64,000 bases of DNA, from assembly GCF_900299535.1 (NCBI RefSeq), contig NZ_OMKE01000049.1, forward strand, positions 1 to 64,000, read 5' to 3'. Position numbers and translations under genes: made by a program. The notes below the pieces were generated by a model. The model worked only from the letters and a program-made list of their open reading frames with translations, was not told the DNA's origin and did not search any database. Every line of letters begins with the position of its first letter. Position 1 is the stretch's first letter. Shown piece by piece: positions 34,629 through 43,902 of this stretch. Origin of the DNA: Aquimarina aquimarini (GTDB lineage: Bacteria; Bacteroidota; Bacteroidia; Flavobacteriales; Flavobacteriaceae).

Positions 34629-36220
34629 TAAAAATTTAATTTTTTATTTTCTGAATTAAATAATGGCTTAAATCGAAATAACTCAATCCATCTAATCCCA
34701 ATATACCTACCCAAGAAAGTAGCTAGTACTACTATCAAAAGAACAATCTCTGGGAATAAAATCAATACAGATGGCAACCATGTCCAGGATAAAATGAGGT
34801 ATGAAATTGAGGTAGCAATTAGTGTTTGAAACAATTTATCCATTGCTTTTATATACCCATCCTCTAGCGTAGAACGAGAAAATCGTTCAGCAGAAATGGT
34901 TAAAATTATAATCGGAAAAAAAGTGAGTTTTGTAAGCCACTCTATATTATTTTTTACTCCAAAATGAGTAGCGACTACAATCAAAGACACCATGATGGTT
35001 AATGATATAACAAGTTTTGGCGTATACAGCAATCGCAACTTATCAAAAGGATAGGCGATCAATCCAATAAACATAATAAGCCCCACAAAAATTGCAATTC
35101 CAGAAACAAATCCTGTATGAGATAATGAAAAAGCGATCAATACTGGCAGAAACACTCCAAAAGTCTTCAATCCCACTATATTTCTTAAAAAAGCAACAAG
35201 TAGTCCTCCTATGGGTAATAGCAATAGAAGGTTAAGAGCTCCCTTTGGTATAATTTTTTTATCTACCAAGTTCCAAAGTGAGAAACCAGGTAGTTTATGA
35301 AGCTCTTCTGAATTCATTTTTAGAAAAGACACGTGATTTACCTCATCTATCTGATAACTATAATCGAATTGAATATCTGCTGTATGGGTTATCAAAGGCT
35401 TATCACCTTGGTATAATTCTAAATAATTAGCGGGTATAAATGCAAAATGATTATTTAATCCATCAAAAGGAACCCATGTTTGATTAATCAATACTTCTAC
35501 CCATGCATGCGATGTTCTTTTATTTGCATTTTCTACAATAATCCCGCCTTTTACTCTGGCAGGGTATCCCATATTTCTGCATAAGGCAACAAACAATCTA
35601 CTTTTTCCATTACAAGAGGCTTTGTTTTGTTTGATTGTTGTCAAGGCATCTGTTAATGTAATGATTGGTGCTGAAGGGATCTCATATACATAATCAAAGA
35701 TATTTTTTATGATTTCTCTATCATTTTTGGTATTCTGGATTAGACCACTTGCCAATGTATTGATTATTGAATCATTTGATTGAATATCATTGGTAGCTTT
35801 GAGATATTCATCATATTCTTCTGATAATTTATTGAATGTATTGGGTATTTTATAGTGTTTAGCTTTTCCTTCAAAAATAAACTCATAATCAATAGAATGA
35901 TATGAATTTGTATCATTGGTCTCCCAGATGGCCCTTATATTCTGGTGTTTTTCTTTTTGCTTTGTAAAAAACAGCAAACTATCATTTTTGATTTGCTCTC
36001 CAGATATTCTTTGCCTAGAATTGGTAGTGGGGATATATGTTTTTAATGTAGTATTTTTGTCACCAGATTTAAAAAAAAATCTATACGTGATTTTATAGAC
36101 TTTTTCAGGATTAAAATCATCATAATTCCCAAGAATTGGCTTTGCTTTAAACCCAATAGAAATTAGTGCAATTATAGTTATTATAATTAATGCGATTTTA
36201 AGATTTGGTTTCAAATTCAT
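34628..36220 (-). CDS. Transglutaminase-like domain fused to seven membrane helices
   Basis: A 530-aa protein. TM helix at about 8-25, an extracytoplasmic domain at about 26-310 and seven TM helices at about 318-510. The transglutaminase core has Cys203 (NKASCNGKSRLF), His238 (RTSHAWVEVL) and Asp253 (TWVPFDGL), so the catalytic triad is complete, unlike the proteobacterial relatives annotated as inactive. It would act on periplasmic peptides or amines, together with the ATP-grasp ligase encoded 70 nt downstream. A sigma-type motif precedes it at 36240-36269. Confidence 0.85.
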   Translation of the reverse strand: MNLKPNLKIALIIITIIALISIGFKAKPILGNYDDFNPEKVYKITYRFFFKSGDKNTTLKTYIPTTNSRQRISGEQIKNDSLLFFTKQKEKHQNIRAIWETNDTNSYHSIDYEFIFEGKAKHYKIPNTFNKLSEEYDEYLKATNDIQSNDSIINTLASGLIQNTKNDREIIKNIFDYVYEIPSAPIITLTDALTTIKQNKASCNGKSRLFVALCRNMGYPARVKGGIIVENANKRTSHAWVEVLINQTWVPFDGLNNHFAFIPANYLELYQGDKPLITHTADIQFDYSYQIDEVNHVSFLKMNSEELHKLPGFSLWNLVDKKIIPKGALNLLLLLPIGGLLVAFLRNIVGLKTFGVFLPVLIAFSLSHTGFVSGIAIFVGLIMFIGLIAYPFDKLRLLYTPKLVISLTIMVSLIVVATHFGVKNNIEWLTKLTFFPIIILTISAERFSRSTLEDGYIKAMDKLFQTLIATSISYLILSWTWLPSVLILFPEIVLLIVVLATFLGRYIGIRWIELFRFKPLFNSENKKLNF

Positions 36221-36231
36221 AATCAGCTATT

Positions 36232-36262
36232 TTTGGATTAATAACAAGTAGAAATAATTTCA
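36232..36262 (+). promoter_or_regulatory. Housekeeping promoter of the FecI-type sigma gene
   Basis: TTTG (36232-36235), 19 nt, TAATTTCA (36255-36262) resembles the primary sigma consensus and lies 33 nt before the ATG. It overlaps, on the opposite strand, the ECF motif serving the transglutaminase gene. Confidence 0.5.
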
Positions 36263-36269
36263 CCCTACC
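36240..36269 (-). promoter_or_regulatory. ECF sigma motif, copy 2 (transglutaminase gene)
   Basis: On the minus strand GGTAGGGT (36269-36262), 10 nt and CTACTTGTTATT (36251-36240). Same spacing as the fecR copy. It lies 19 nt before the transglutaminase ATG. Confidence 0.72.
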
Positions 36270-36295
36270 CAAAATCAGAAAAAAAATCTTTTTAT

Positions 36296-36808
36296 ATGTC
36301 GCAATCTTCAAAATCTGTATGTGAACAACCCGTTTTCACAGAATTATTCGAAACACATGCAGAGGCTGTTAGAAATTTTATTTACTATAAATGTGGAGAC
36401 AGAGACCAAGCAGAAGATGTTATGCAAGAAGCATTTATAAAACTTTGGGATAATTGTAAAAAAGTAATTCTAGAGAGAGCAAAAGGTTTTTTATGTACTG
36501 TAGCCAACAATTTATTTCTTAATCAGGTTGCTCATAAAAAAGTTCGATTAGAATATTCAAAAATCCCTCAAAAACATAAAAATATTGAATCTCCAGATTA
36601 TGTAATGGAAGAAAAAGAGTTTATGGATAAGTTACAAAATGCAATTGCTGATCTTTCTGATGGCCAAAGAGAGGTTTTTTTACTCAATAGAATCGACAAA
36701 AAAACATATAATGAAATTGCCGAAATGTTGGATATTTCTGTAAAAGCAGTAGAGAAAAGAATGCATAATGCATTAAAACAATTAAGAAAACTGGTAAAAA
36801 ACATATAA
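36296..36808 (+). CDS. FecI-type ECF sigma factor
   Basis: A 170-aa sigma factor. Region 2 has FETHAEAVRNFIYYKCGDRD, AEDVMQEAFIKLWDNCKKV and FLCTVANNLFLNQVAHKKVR; region 4 has SDGQREVFLLNRIDKKTYNE and AEMLDISVKAVEKRMHNALK. The VEKRMHNAL helix-turn-helix end is the form seen in FecI-like factors of Bacteroidota. It is followed by fecR and a TonB receptor, so it is cell-surface-signal regulated. The likely target motif occurs three times around it. Confidence 0.92.
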   Translation: MSQSSKSVCEQPVFTELFETHAEAVRNFIYYKCGDRDQAEDVMQEAFIKLWDNCKKVILERAKGFLCTVANNLFLNQVAHKKVRLEYSKIPQKHKNIESPDYVMEEKEFMDKLQNAIADLSDGQREVFLLNRIDKKTYNEIAEMLDISVKAVEKRMHNALKQLRKLVKNI

Positions 36809-36813
36809 TATCT

Positions 36814-36843
36814 GGTAGGGTATTTTATATCTTACCTGTTATT
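36814..36843 (+). promoter_or_regulatory. ECF sigma motif, copy 1 (fecR-receptor)
   Basis: GGTAGGGT (36814-36821), 10 nt and TTACCTGTTATT (36832-36843), 23 nt before the fecR ATG. Position between sigma and fecR genes and two-box form fit a sigma-driven promoter of the receptor operon. Confidence 0.78.
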
Positions 36844-36866
36844 CTTCTGATATTAAGGTAGAAATT

Positions 36867-37769
36867 ATGCTTAACGATAAAGAAAATACATACTTAGCAA
36901 AGTGGTTAAATGATGACCTTAGTTCTGAGGAATTAGAGGAATTAAAACAACTTCCTGAGTATAAAGAATATAAAAAAATTGTAGATGGTTTAACTTATTT
37001 CAAAGCACCGCCTTTTGATGTACAGCCATCTCTAGCAACCACCTTAGGTAAAATTTACCGGCCCAAAGAAGCAAAAGTTATTAATCTAAAACCTGTTGTA
37101 TATACTATTGCAGCTGCTGCCTCTATTATTTTGATTATTGGCATCTTCTTTAATAAAGTAACCTATACAACTAATCAAGGAGAACAATTGGCAGTAGTCT
37201 TGCCTGATGGTAGTGCTGTTGATCTTAATGCCTCTTCTACACTAACACATCAACGCTTTTTTTGGTCTAGCAACAGAAAAATAAATTTGCTGGGAGAAGC
37301 CCATTTTAAAGTCTCCTCTGGAGCCACTTTTACAGTCACTACAAAATTGGGTAAAATTGAAGTATTAGGAACTCAATTTAACATAAAGGACAGAACAAAT
37401 GAATTTATTGTAGATTGTTATGAAGGAAAAGTAAAAGTATCTACTCATGATAATCAACAAAAGGTTTTACAAAAAGGAGAAGGTGTTTTCTTAAAAAACA
37501 ATCAACTTATCGAGGAAACTGTTTCTGGAGATGAGCCTATGTGGAAAAAAGGAGAAAGTATTTTTAATAGTGTTCCTCTAAAAAATGTATTGGATGAATT
37601 AGAGAGACAATACAAAGTCGTTTTCAAACGAAATCAAATTGATCAAAAGCAATTATTCACAGGAGGATTTAACTATCAAGACCTCACTATTGCACTAGAA
37701 TCTGTTCTTGTACCTATGGGAGTTGGCTATGTTGTAAACGGTTCCAATATTTCACTCTCTACCCAATAA
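36867..37769 (+). CDS. FecR-type anti-sigma factor
   Basis: A 300-aa protein. N-terminal cytosolic part (LAKWLNDDLSSEELEELKQL) that would hold the sigma factor, one TM helix at about 76-94 (VYTIAAAASIILIIGIFF), and the periplasmic FecR domain (VVLPDGSAVDLNASSTLTH, GEAHFKVSSGATFTVTTKLG, VLGTQFNIKDR). The C-terminal DUF4974-like region (FNSVPLKNVLDELERQYKVV) follows. It relays receptor status to the sigma factor. Confidence 0.95.
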   Translation: MLNDKENTYLAKWLNDDLSSEELEELKQLPEYKEYKKIVDGLTYFKAPPFDVQPSLATTLGKIYRPKEAKVINLKPVVYTIAAAASIILIIGIFFNKVTYTTNQGEQLAVVLPDGSAVDLNASSTLTHQRFFWSSNRKINLLGEAHFKVSSGATFTVTTKLGKIEVLGTQFNIKDRTNEFIVDCYEGKVKVSTHDNQQKVLQKGEGVFLKNNQLIEETVSGDEPMWKKGESIFNSVPLKNVLDELERQYKVVFKRNQIDQKQLFTGGFNYQDLTIALESVLVPMGVGYVVNGSNISLSTQ

Positions 37770-37845
37770 GTTAAAAACACATGCTTTTAGGCAATAATCC
37801 AAGAATCTCAAAGTTTTAGAAGCCCCCTAAAGCCACTAATATACT

Positions 37846-40401
37846 ATGAAGAAAATTTTACTATTATTACTTTTTTGTACTTTTTCTTTACAAGCACAAA
37901 TCATTAAAAATTATAAAGAAACCCCTTTACAACAAGTCCTTAATGAGTTGTCAGAATCATACGATCTTATTTTTTCGTTTAGCAATGAGACAGTAAAAAA
38001 TAAAATCATCACTCTAGTAATAAAAGACACTCCTTTGGATGAGATTTTGATTACTTTAAAAACATTGACTCATCTTAATTTTAAAAAAATATCCGATAGG
38101 CAGGTAATTGTAAGTCCAGAAAACAATCAAATTGAAGTTTGCGGGTACTTATTCGATGCATCCACCAATTCTCCTCTACCCTATGCTACAATAACTATTG
38201 AAAGTACCAAAACAGGAACTATTACTAATGATGATGGTTTTTTTCAATTAGGAATGATTGGCAAGAATGAATCTATCTCTATACAATACGTAGGATATAA
38301 AACCAAGATACTAGACGCTGCTTCTTTTACCACATCAACCTGCCCTAGAATTCCCCTACTTACTGAGAGTACTTCTTTGGGAGAGGTACTTATTGTAGAG
38401 TATATTACTACAGGAATCGACAAAAATATCGATGGGTCTCTTACAATTTCTAATGATGAACTTGGTATATTACCTGGGCAAAGTGAACCTGATATCTTAC
38501 AGAGTGTTCAACTTATTCCAGGAATAAATAGCCCCGATGAAACTGCTTCTGGTATACAAATTCGTGGAGGATCTCCTGATCAAAACCTAGTTCTTTGGGA
38601 TAACATAAAAATGTATAATACTGGACATTTTTTTGGAATGTTTTCTGCTTTTAATCCCAATGTAATTAAAAGCGCTAAAATATTCAAAGGAGGTGCTGAC
38701 CCAAAATATGGGGACCGAGTATCTGGTGTTATTGATATTTCTAGTGAAGAAGAAGTCCCTGAAAAATTTAATGGTGGTGCTGGAATTAATGGTACTCATG
38801 CAGATATGTTTATAAAAGTTCCTGTTGGAAAAGCCCTTGGACTCGTTCTTTCTGGAAGACGATCATATACTGATAGTTTTGAGACCCCTACTTACAAAGC
38901 TCTTTCAGAAAAAGTATTTCAAAACACAAAAATAGCAGAGAATCCAAATCAAATTCCTACAGAAGAAGATGAAGAGGAGGAAGATGAAGAAAGTATTGCA
39001 AAAAATAACTTCTTTTTTTACGATACCAGCGCCAAACTTATTATTGATGCCTCTGATAATGATAAAATACTAATTAGCGGTATCCTTACAGACAATAATC
39101 TTACATTCGAAGTTAATAATGAAGAAGATCTCATCACTGATGACTTAGAAATTAAGAATGAAGGAGGTAGTATTTCTTGGCAAGGAACCAAAATGAATAA
39201 CTTGCATCATCACTTAAAAGCATATTATTCTAAGTTTGATTCTGACTATTTATTTACAGAAAGACAAGAATTAGAGATAGAAGAACGATCTGTTAGAAAA
39301 AATACAGTAAAAGACATTGGTGCTGATTTTAATATTACATACGATCTAGATTCTAAAAACTCATTTATGTTAGGGTATCAGTTCTCTAGTACAGATGTTG
39401 TTTATACCGTTACAAGAGAAGGTGAATTTGAAAACCCAATAGATGAATCTGACAATGTAAAAAACAAAGCAAATACACTTTATGCCAACTATAAGTTTTC
39501 TCCAAAAAACAAAAGCTTTATCAACTTAGGGATTAGATCATCCTCATATTCTGTGGTGGATAAGGTTTATATAGAACCTAGAGCAAATATAGAATATCCT
39601 ATCACCCGCTTTCTTAGAATAAAAGCAACAGGCGAGCTTCGATATCAACCTATAAGTCAATTGGTAGAATTTGAAGATACTCAGCTTCGATTAGAGAATA
39701 ATCTTTGGATACATGCCAATGAAAACATTCCTGTATTAGAGAGTACTCAATTCTCTGGAGGAATTTTATTTTCTAAAAAAGGTTGGAACTTTGAAATTGA
39801 CGGATATTATAAAAACATTGATGGGTTGACATCTATTACTAGTGGATTTAACACCATCAATAGTGAATTATCTACAGGAGAAAGTGAAATTCTAGGCGTA
39901 GATGTTTTATTAAAAAAGAAATTGAAAAATTTTAGAACTTGGGTTGGATATACTTTTAATGATGTAAAGTATACGTTTCCCGAAATACAGAGAGGCTCAT
40001 TCTCTGGAAATAATGATATCACTCATAATTTTAGGATTTCTAACACCTATACAATTAATAATTGGGAATTTTCTTTAGGATGGTTATGGCGATCTGGTGC
40101 TCCCTTTACAGATGCTAACCTTATCAATGAAGAAATCGTTTTTGAGAATGCCAATGCAAAACGCTTACCTGAATATCATAGAATGGACATATCTGCCATT
40201 TATAGATTTAATATTAGTACGTCTGGTAGCTGGAGAGGTCAGTTAGGCGCTTCTATACAAAACATATACAATCGTCAAGTACCTATTGCTGTAAGTTATC
40301 GATTAGATGACAATATAACAACGGGAGATTTAGAACTAGAAAAGTTGCAACAAAAATCATTGGGTATTACCCCTAATGCTGTTTTTAGAATTTATTTTTA
40401 A
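37846..40401 (+). CDS. TonB-dependent transducer with STN and CarboxypepD_reg domains
   Basis: An 851-aa outer-membrane receptor. Signal peptide (cleavage near LQAQI), STN domain at about 20-100 (ETPLQQVLNELSESYDLIFS), CarboxypepD_reg-like domain at about 105-170, plug at about 200-320 (DILQSVQLIPGINSPDETAS, GIQIRGGSPDQNLVLWDNIK) and a barrel to the end. The STN domain is the FecR-contacting part of signal-transducing receptors. It is a stand-alone receptor without a SusD partner. Substrate unknown. Residues about 362-371 are a run of Glu/Asp in a loop. Confidence 0.93.
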   Translation: MKKILLLLLFCTFSLQAQIIKNYKETPLQQVLNELSESYDLIFSFSNETVKNKIITLVIKDTPLDEILITLKTLTHLNFKKISDRQVIVSPENNQIEVCGYLFDASTNSPLPYATITIESTKTGTITNDDGFFQLGMIGKNESISIQYVGYKTKILDAASFTTSTCPRIPLLTESTSLGEVLIVEYITTGIDKNIDGSLTISNDELGILPGQSEPDILQSVQLIPGINSPDETASGIQIRGGSPDQNLVLWDNIKMYNTGHFFGMFSAFNPNVIKSAKIFKGGADPKYGDRVSGVIDISSEEEVPEKFNGGAGINGTHADMFIKVPVGKALGLVLSGRRSYTDSFETPTYKALSEKVFQNTKIAENPNQIPTEEDEEEEDEESIAKNNFFFYDTSAKLIIDASDNDKILISGILTDNNLTFEVNNEEDLITDDLEIKNEGGSISWQGTKMNNLHHHLKAYYSKFDSDYLFTERQELEIEERSVRKNTVKDIGADFNITYDLDSKNSFMLGYQFSSTDVVYTVTREGEFENPIDESDNVKNKANTLYANYKFSPKNKSFINLGIRSSSYSVVDKVYIEPRANIEYPITRFLRIKATGELRYQPISQLVEFEDTQLRLENNLWIHANENIPVLESTQFSGGILFSKKGWNFEIDGYYKNIDGLTSITSGFNTINSELSTGESEILGVDVLLKKKLKNFRTWVGYTFNDVKYTFPEIQRGSFSGNNDITHNFRISNTYTINNWEFSLGWLWRSGAPFTDANLINEEIVFENANAKRLPEYHRMDISAIYRFNISTSGSWRGQLGASIQNIYNRQVPIAVSYRLDDNITTGDLELEKLQQKSLGITPNAVFRIYF

Positions 40402-40413
40402 GTTCAAAATATT

Positions 40414-40689
40414 TTAATCATTCTTTATAATATGCATTATCTCATCACGATGTAATAACCGCATCAGTGTTAGTTCTTTTTCTGATGTCATAATGCCTAC
40501 TAAATAATAAAATCCAACACTCATCTTATACGCATTATCATTACCTCTTATTTTCCTTAAAAAAGATACTTCATTAATACTTTTGGCAACTTTTATAGAC
40601 AATAACACCTCTTTAATCTTTTCGTGTAAAGAAACGTCTTTAATTGCCTTTAAATCCAATTTGAACTGTATAGAAGCTTTCAATACCAT
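40414..40689 (-). CDS. RelE/ParE-like toxin
   Basis: A 91-aa protein with the size and fold pattern of ParE/RelE toxins: basic helical N-terminus (FKLDLKAIKDVSLHEKIKEV), FLRKIRGNDNAYKMSVGFYY in the beta sheet, and LMRLLHRDEIMHIIKN at the end, close to the classical motif around the catalytic region. Whether it is an mRNA interferase or gyrase inhibitor is not decidable. The antitoxin gene lies 11 nt upstream. Confidence 0.8.
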   Translation of the reverse strand: MVLKASIQFKLDLKAIKDVSLHEKIKEVLLSIKVAKSINEVSFLRKIRGNDNAYKMSVGFYYLVGIMTSEKELTLMRLLHRDEIMHIIKND

Positions 40690-40700
40690 TTTATACTACT

Positions 40701-40943
40701 TTAGGAATTAAACAACTCATCCTCATCAATAGTTAATGTTGCGTCTGCTTTTTGCATTAAAAGCAACAACCCTAAATCTTCCTTTTGATCCAAAGACATT
40801 GCATTTAATTGTTCATTTTGCTTTTGTTCAATATACCAACCAATAGCATTCTCCATCGTTTTTTTTACGCTAATCCCTTCTATTGCTGCTATCAACTTGA
40901 GTTTTGGAACTAGATTCTTATCAATATCAATTATTTTCCTCAT
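40701..40943 (-). CDS. Ribbon-helix-helix-type antitoxin
   Basis: An 80-aa protein starting MRKIIDIDKNLVPKLKLIAA, a beta strand plus helix typical of Arc/CopG-like domains (VKKTMENAIGWYIEQKQNEQ), with an acidic C-terminal tail that would wrap the toxin. It precedes the toxin gene, the usual antitoxin-first order. Expected to autorepress its promoter. Confidence 0.78.
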   Translation of the reverse strand: MRKIIDIDKNLVPKLKLIAAIEGISVKKTMENAIGWYIEQKQNEQLNAMSLDQKEDLGLLLLMQKADATLTIDEDELFNS

Positions 40944-41118
40944 TGTATATATTATATATATTTAATGTTAAATATATATAATTATTTTTAACAATATACC
41001 ACACTATACAATTACTTCTAAAATTCAAAAAACCTCTTACAATCGACAAAATAAAATAGAACACGTGCGTATGACTAGAAAGAATTATATTTGAATCTTA
41101 TTATTTAATCATTATTCA

Positions 41119-41631
41119 ATGAACTATATTGATATTATTCTAGGTATTTTCTTACTATGGGGACTCATAAAAGGATTTAGCAAAGGATTCTTTTCTTCTT
41201 TAGCCTCTTTGGTTGCACTAGTAGTAGGTATATATATTGCAGTTCATTTTTCACATATCTCAGGGGAATATCTTGAGCAATATGTAGATTGGCAACAAGG
41301 CACTACTAAATTGGTAGCTTTTGCTCTCACATTTATTATAGTTGTTATACTAGTATCTTTAGCAGGAAAAATACTTACCAAAGTTGCAGATTATGCTGCA
41401 CTAGGCATTTTAAACAAGATACTTGGTGGTGCTTTTGGGGTATTAAAAATGGCATTTATAGCCAGCGTTATCATCATCTTTATAGATGCCTTAAACCGAA
41501 ATATAACAATAATCAAAGAAGATACTCTTAACTCTTCTTTATTATATCCTCCTATCAGAAAACTAGCTCCATCTGTATTGCCCAGCATACTAAAAAAGGA
41601 AGGCACTAATGCTTCTGAAAACGAAGCATAA
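41119..41631 (+). CDS. CvpA family membrane protein
   Basis: A 170-aa inner-membrane protein with four helices and the CvpA opening MNYIDIILGIFLLWGLIKGF followed by SKGFFSSL. Related proteins are linked to colicin V production and membrane homeostasis. The role is not well known. TATATTTG at 41086-41093 could be its -7 box. Monocistronic. Confidence 0.85.
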   Translation: MNYIDIILGIFLLWGLIKGFSKGFFSSLASLVALVVGIYIAVHFSHISGEYLEQYVDWQQGTTKLVAFALTFIIVVILVSLAGKILTKVADYAALGILNKILGGAFGVLKMAFIASVIIIFIDALNRNITIIKEDTLNSSLLYPPIRKLAPSVLPSILKKEGTNASENEA

Positions 41632-41686
41632 TTTTTTAAATTATCTAAGAAATTTTATTTCACGCTGTAACCAATTATACAAGTAC

Positions 41687-43555
41687 TTAGATTGTATCAC
41701 TAGTGTCTGTATCTTTCACAAGGTTTCTTAAATAATTAATACAAGGGTCAAAATCTTCAAATACACTTTCTTCTGGTATAAGATCAGGAATAATACCCGT
41801 ATTCTTAGCTAGATATAAAGGTTGTTTTTGAATTCCTACTATATAAGGTTTTACTCCCTTTTTTTCTAGGTTCAAGATAATATCTTCTAATGTATACACT
41901 CCTGACTGATCCATATAGGGTACTCTATCCATTCTCAAAATCACATGAGATGCAGACTCTGGTATTTGTGTAGCAAGTCGCTGGAGTTCACTGGTGGCTC
42001 CAAAAAAAACAGGGCCATTAAGGTGCTTTACAAATATTTCTTTTTTAAGTTCTGTAGTTAAATTCTTTTCATCTTTCCATGGTTTTTCATCATTATCATA
42101 TTCAGTCCCTTTCAAAGATTCTATCTTTGATTGGCTTGCTGTTACATCACCCATTTTTTTCATGAATATCACAGAAGCAATAATTAAACCAACACCTACT
42201 GCATATACCAGGTTCCAAAAAACAGATAATACCAGAACAATAACCATTATACCAACTTCTATTCTTGGCATATGAGGCACAGCTTTAAGTCCTCTGTAAT
42301 CCATTACCCCAATACCTACTGTAATCAATATACCAGCTAGAACAGCAGCAGGTATTTTTGATGCCACTGGTCCCAGTGCTAATAGTATAATCAGTAATAT
42401 TATTGCAGCAATCATTCCAGACAATCTGGTTTTTCCTCCTGCATTAATATTAACTACGGTTCTAATCGTGGCTCCAGCTCCTGGAATCCCACCAAATATT
42501 GCCGCAATACTATTCCCTATTCCTTGCCCCATTAATTCTTTATTAGGCTTGTGCTTTGTTTTGGTCATATTATCCGCAACCACAGAAGTCAGCAAAGAGT
42601 CAATCGCTCCTAAAAATGCAAGAGATAAAGCTGTAAAAATATAAGGGGTTATTGCTTCTATTTTGAATTCGGAGAAAATTGACAGATTAGGAACTGGAAA
42701 GCCTGTAGGAATCTCTTCTATTAGTTTATATTTCAGGTCAAAGCCATAGGCCACTCCAGAAACTATTATTAATGATACCAAAGTACTTGGTATCGCTGTA
42801 GTAATTTTTTTAAACCCATAAACCAATATTATGGTTACAACACATAATATTAGTTCTAGATAATTAACATTTGATAATGCTCTAGGTAGACTTTTGATTG
42901 CTCCAACAACTCCAGAAGCTTCATTACTTGCTAAAGTGATTGCTTCGAGGGAAATCTCATCCTCAGAAATTATCTCTGCTCTTTTTATTGTTTCTTTAAA
43001 GTTTTCTAGCACCAGTATCCCTTCACCTGCTTCCTCTTTTAGTATTTTATTCAAAATCACCTCTTCAGCCTGTGGTTTAAATTTTTCAACAAAATCGGTA
43101 TCTTCTTTTGGGTAATACCCTAACGCAGGTAAAAATTGCGTTATTAAAATCATAACTCCAATAGCTGTCATAAAACCAGATACTACTGGATATGGGATAT
43201 ATCTAATATATTTTCCTATTCCTATTGCTCCAAGACCAATTTGCATTAACCCTGCCATCAAAAACACAATAAGGATAATTGGCAATGCTTTCTCAACGCT
43301 TCCATCATTTGCTCCTATTACACCAGCAACAAGTAACATACTTACAGCTGTCATTGGCGCAGTTGGACCAGAAATCTGCGTATCTGTTCCCCCAAACAAT
43401 GCTGCAAAAAAACTAATAAAAATTGCTCCATACAATCCAGCACTGGGCCCTAAACCAGAAGAGACCCCAAATGCCAATGCTAAAGGAAGCGCTACTATTC
43501 CTGAAGTTAATCCTCCAAAAACATCTCCTTTGAAATTACTAAAAAAAGCTTTCAT
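41687..43555 (-). CDS. SulP family anion transporter with STAS domain (copy 1)
   Basis: A 622-aa transporter. Membrane core at about 1-450 (MKAFFSNFKGDVFGGLTSGI; GTDTQISGPTAPMTAVSML; NIIAAIFGG-like motif in GIGNSIAAIFGGIPGAGATI). STAS domain at about 500-600 (MDRVPYMDQSGVYTLEDIIL). It carries an extra roughly 60-residue charged insert near 150-220, which is absent from copy 2. Substrate anion cannot be read from sequence; next to a carbonic anhydrase, bicarbonate is the best guess. Copy 2 lies on the other side of the carbonic anhydrase gene. Confidence 0.9.
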   Translation of the reverse strand: MKAFFSNFKGDVFGGLTSGIVALPLALAFGVSSGLGPSAGLYGAIFISFFAALFGGTDTQISGPTAPMTAVSMLLVAGVIGANDGSVEKALPIILIVFLMAGLMQIGLGAIGIGKYIRYIPYPVVSGFMTAIGVMILITQFLPALGYYPKEDTDFVEKFKPQAEEVILNKILKEEAGEGILVLENFKETIKRAEIISEDEISLEAITLASNEASGVVGAIKSLPRALSNVNYLELILCVVTIILVYGFKKITTAIPSTLVSLIIVSGVAYGFDLKYKLIEEIPTGFPVPNLSIFSEFKIEAITPYIFTALSLAFLGAIDSLLTSVVADNMTKTKHKPNKELMGQGIGNSIAAIFGGIPGAGATIRTVVNINAGGKTRLSGMIAAIILLIILLALGPVASKIPAAVLAGILITVGIGVMDYRGLKAVPHMPRIEVGIMVIVLVLSVFWNLVYAVGVGLIIASVIFMKKMGDVTASQSKIESLKGTEYDNDEKPWKDEKNLTTELKKEIFVKHLNGPVFFGATSELQRLATQIPESASHVILRMDRVPYMDQSGVYTLEDIILNLEKKGVKPYIVGIQKQPLYLAKNTGIIPDLIPEESVFEDFDPCINYLRNLVKDTDTSDTI

Positions 43556-43902
43556 TTGTGTGTATTTTTATTAATTCGTTATAATAGAAACATTCAAAAA
43601 ATCACTTTTGGTTGATACTAAACCTTTTTACAAAAATATTTTCTGAATACTATAGTTTTTCTTCTTACCCTATTCTTATTTAAAATGACCTTAATCTACA
43701 TTAAATTACTTTTGGTTCAAGCAAAAAAAGAAAATTCAGAGATAGCATCACTATCTACGTATTTTATTTTGAAGCCTGGGGTAAAAGAAACAATTTTAGA
43801 AGGTAATTTCATTTAAGAAATGGTATTCTAGGAAACAAATATAAAAAAAGAGCTAACGCTATTACACATTAACTCTCTTTTTTAAAAAGTGTTTAACCTT
43901 AA
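43556..43902. other. Gap between SulP copy 1 and the carbonic anhydrase gene
   Basis: AT-rich. An A-rich/T-rich hairpin at 43843-43883 (AAAAAAGAG with CTCTTTTTT) would terminate the minus-strand carbonic anhydrase transcript, so copy 1 is likely transcribed from its own promoter in 43560-43840. No open frame of note. Confidence 0.5.
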
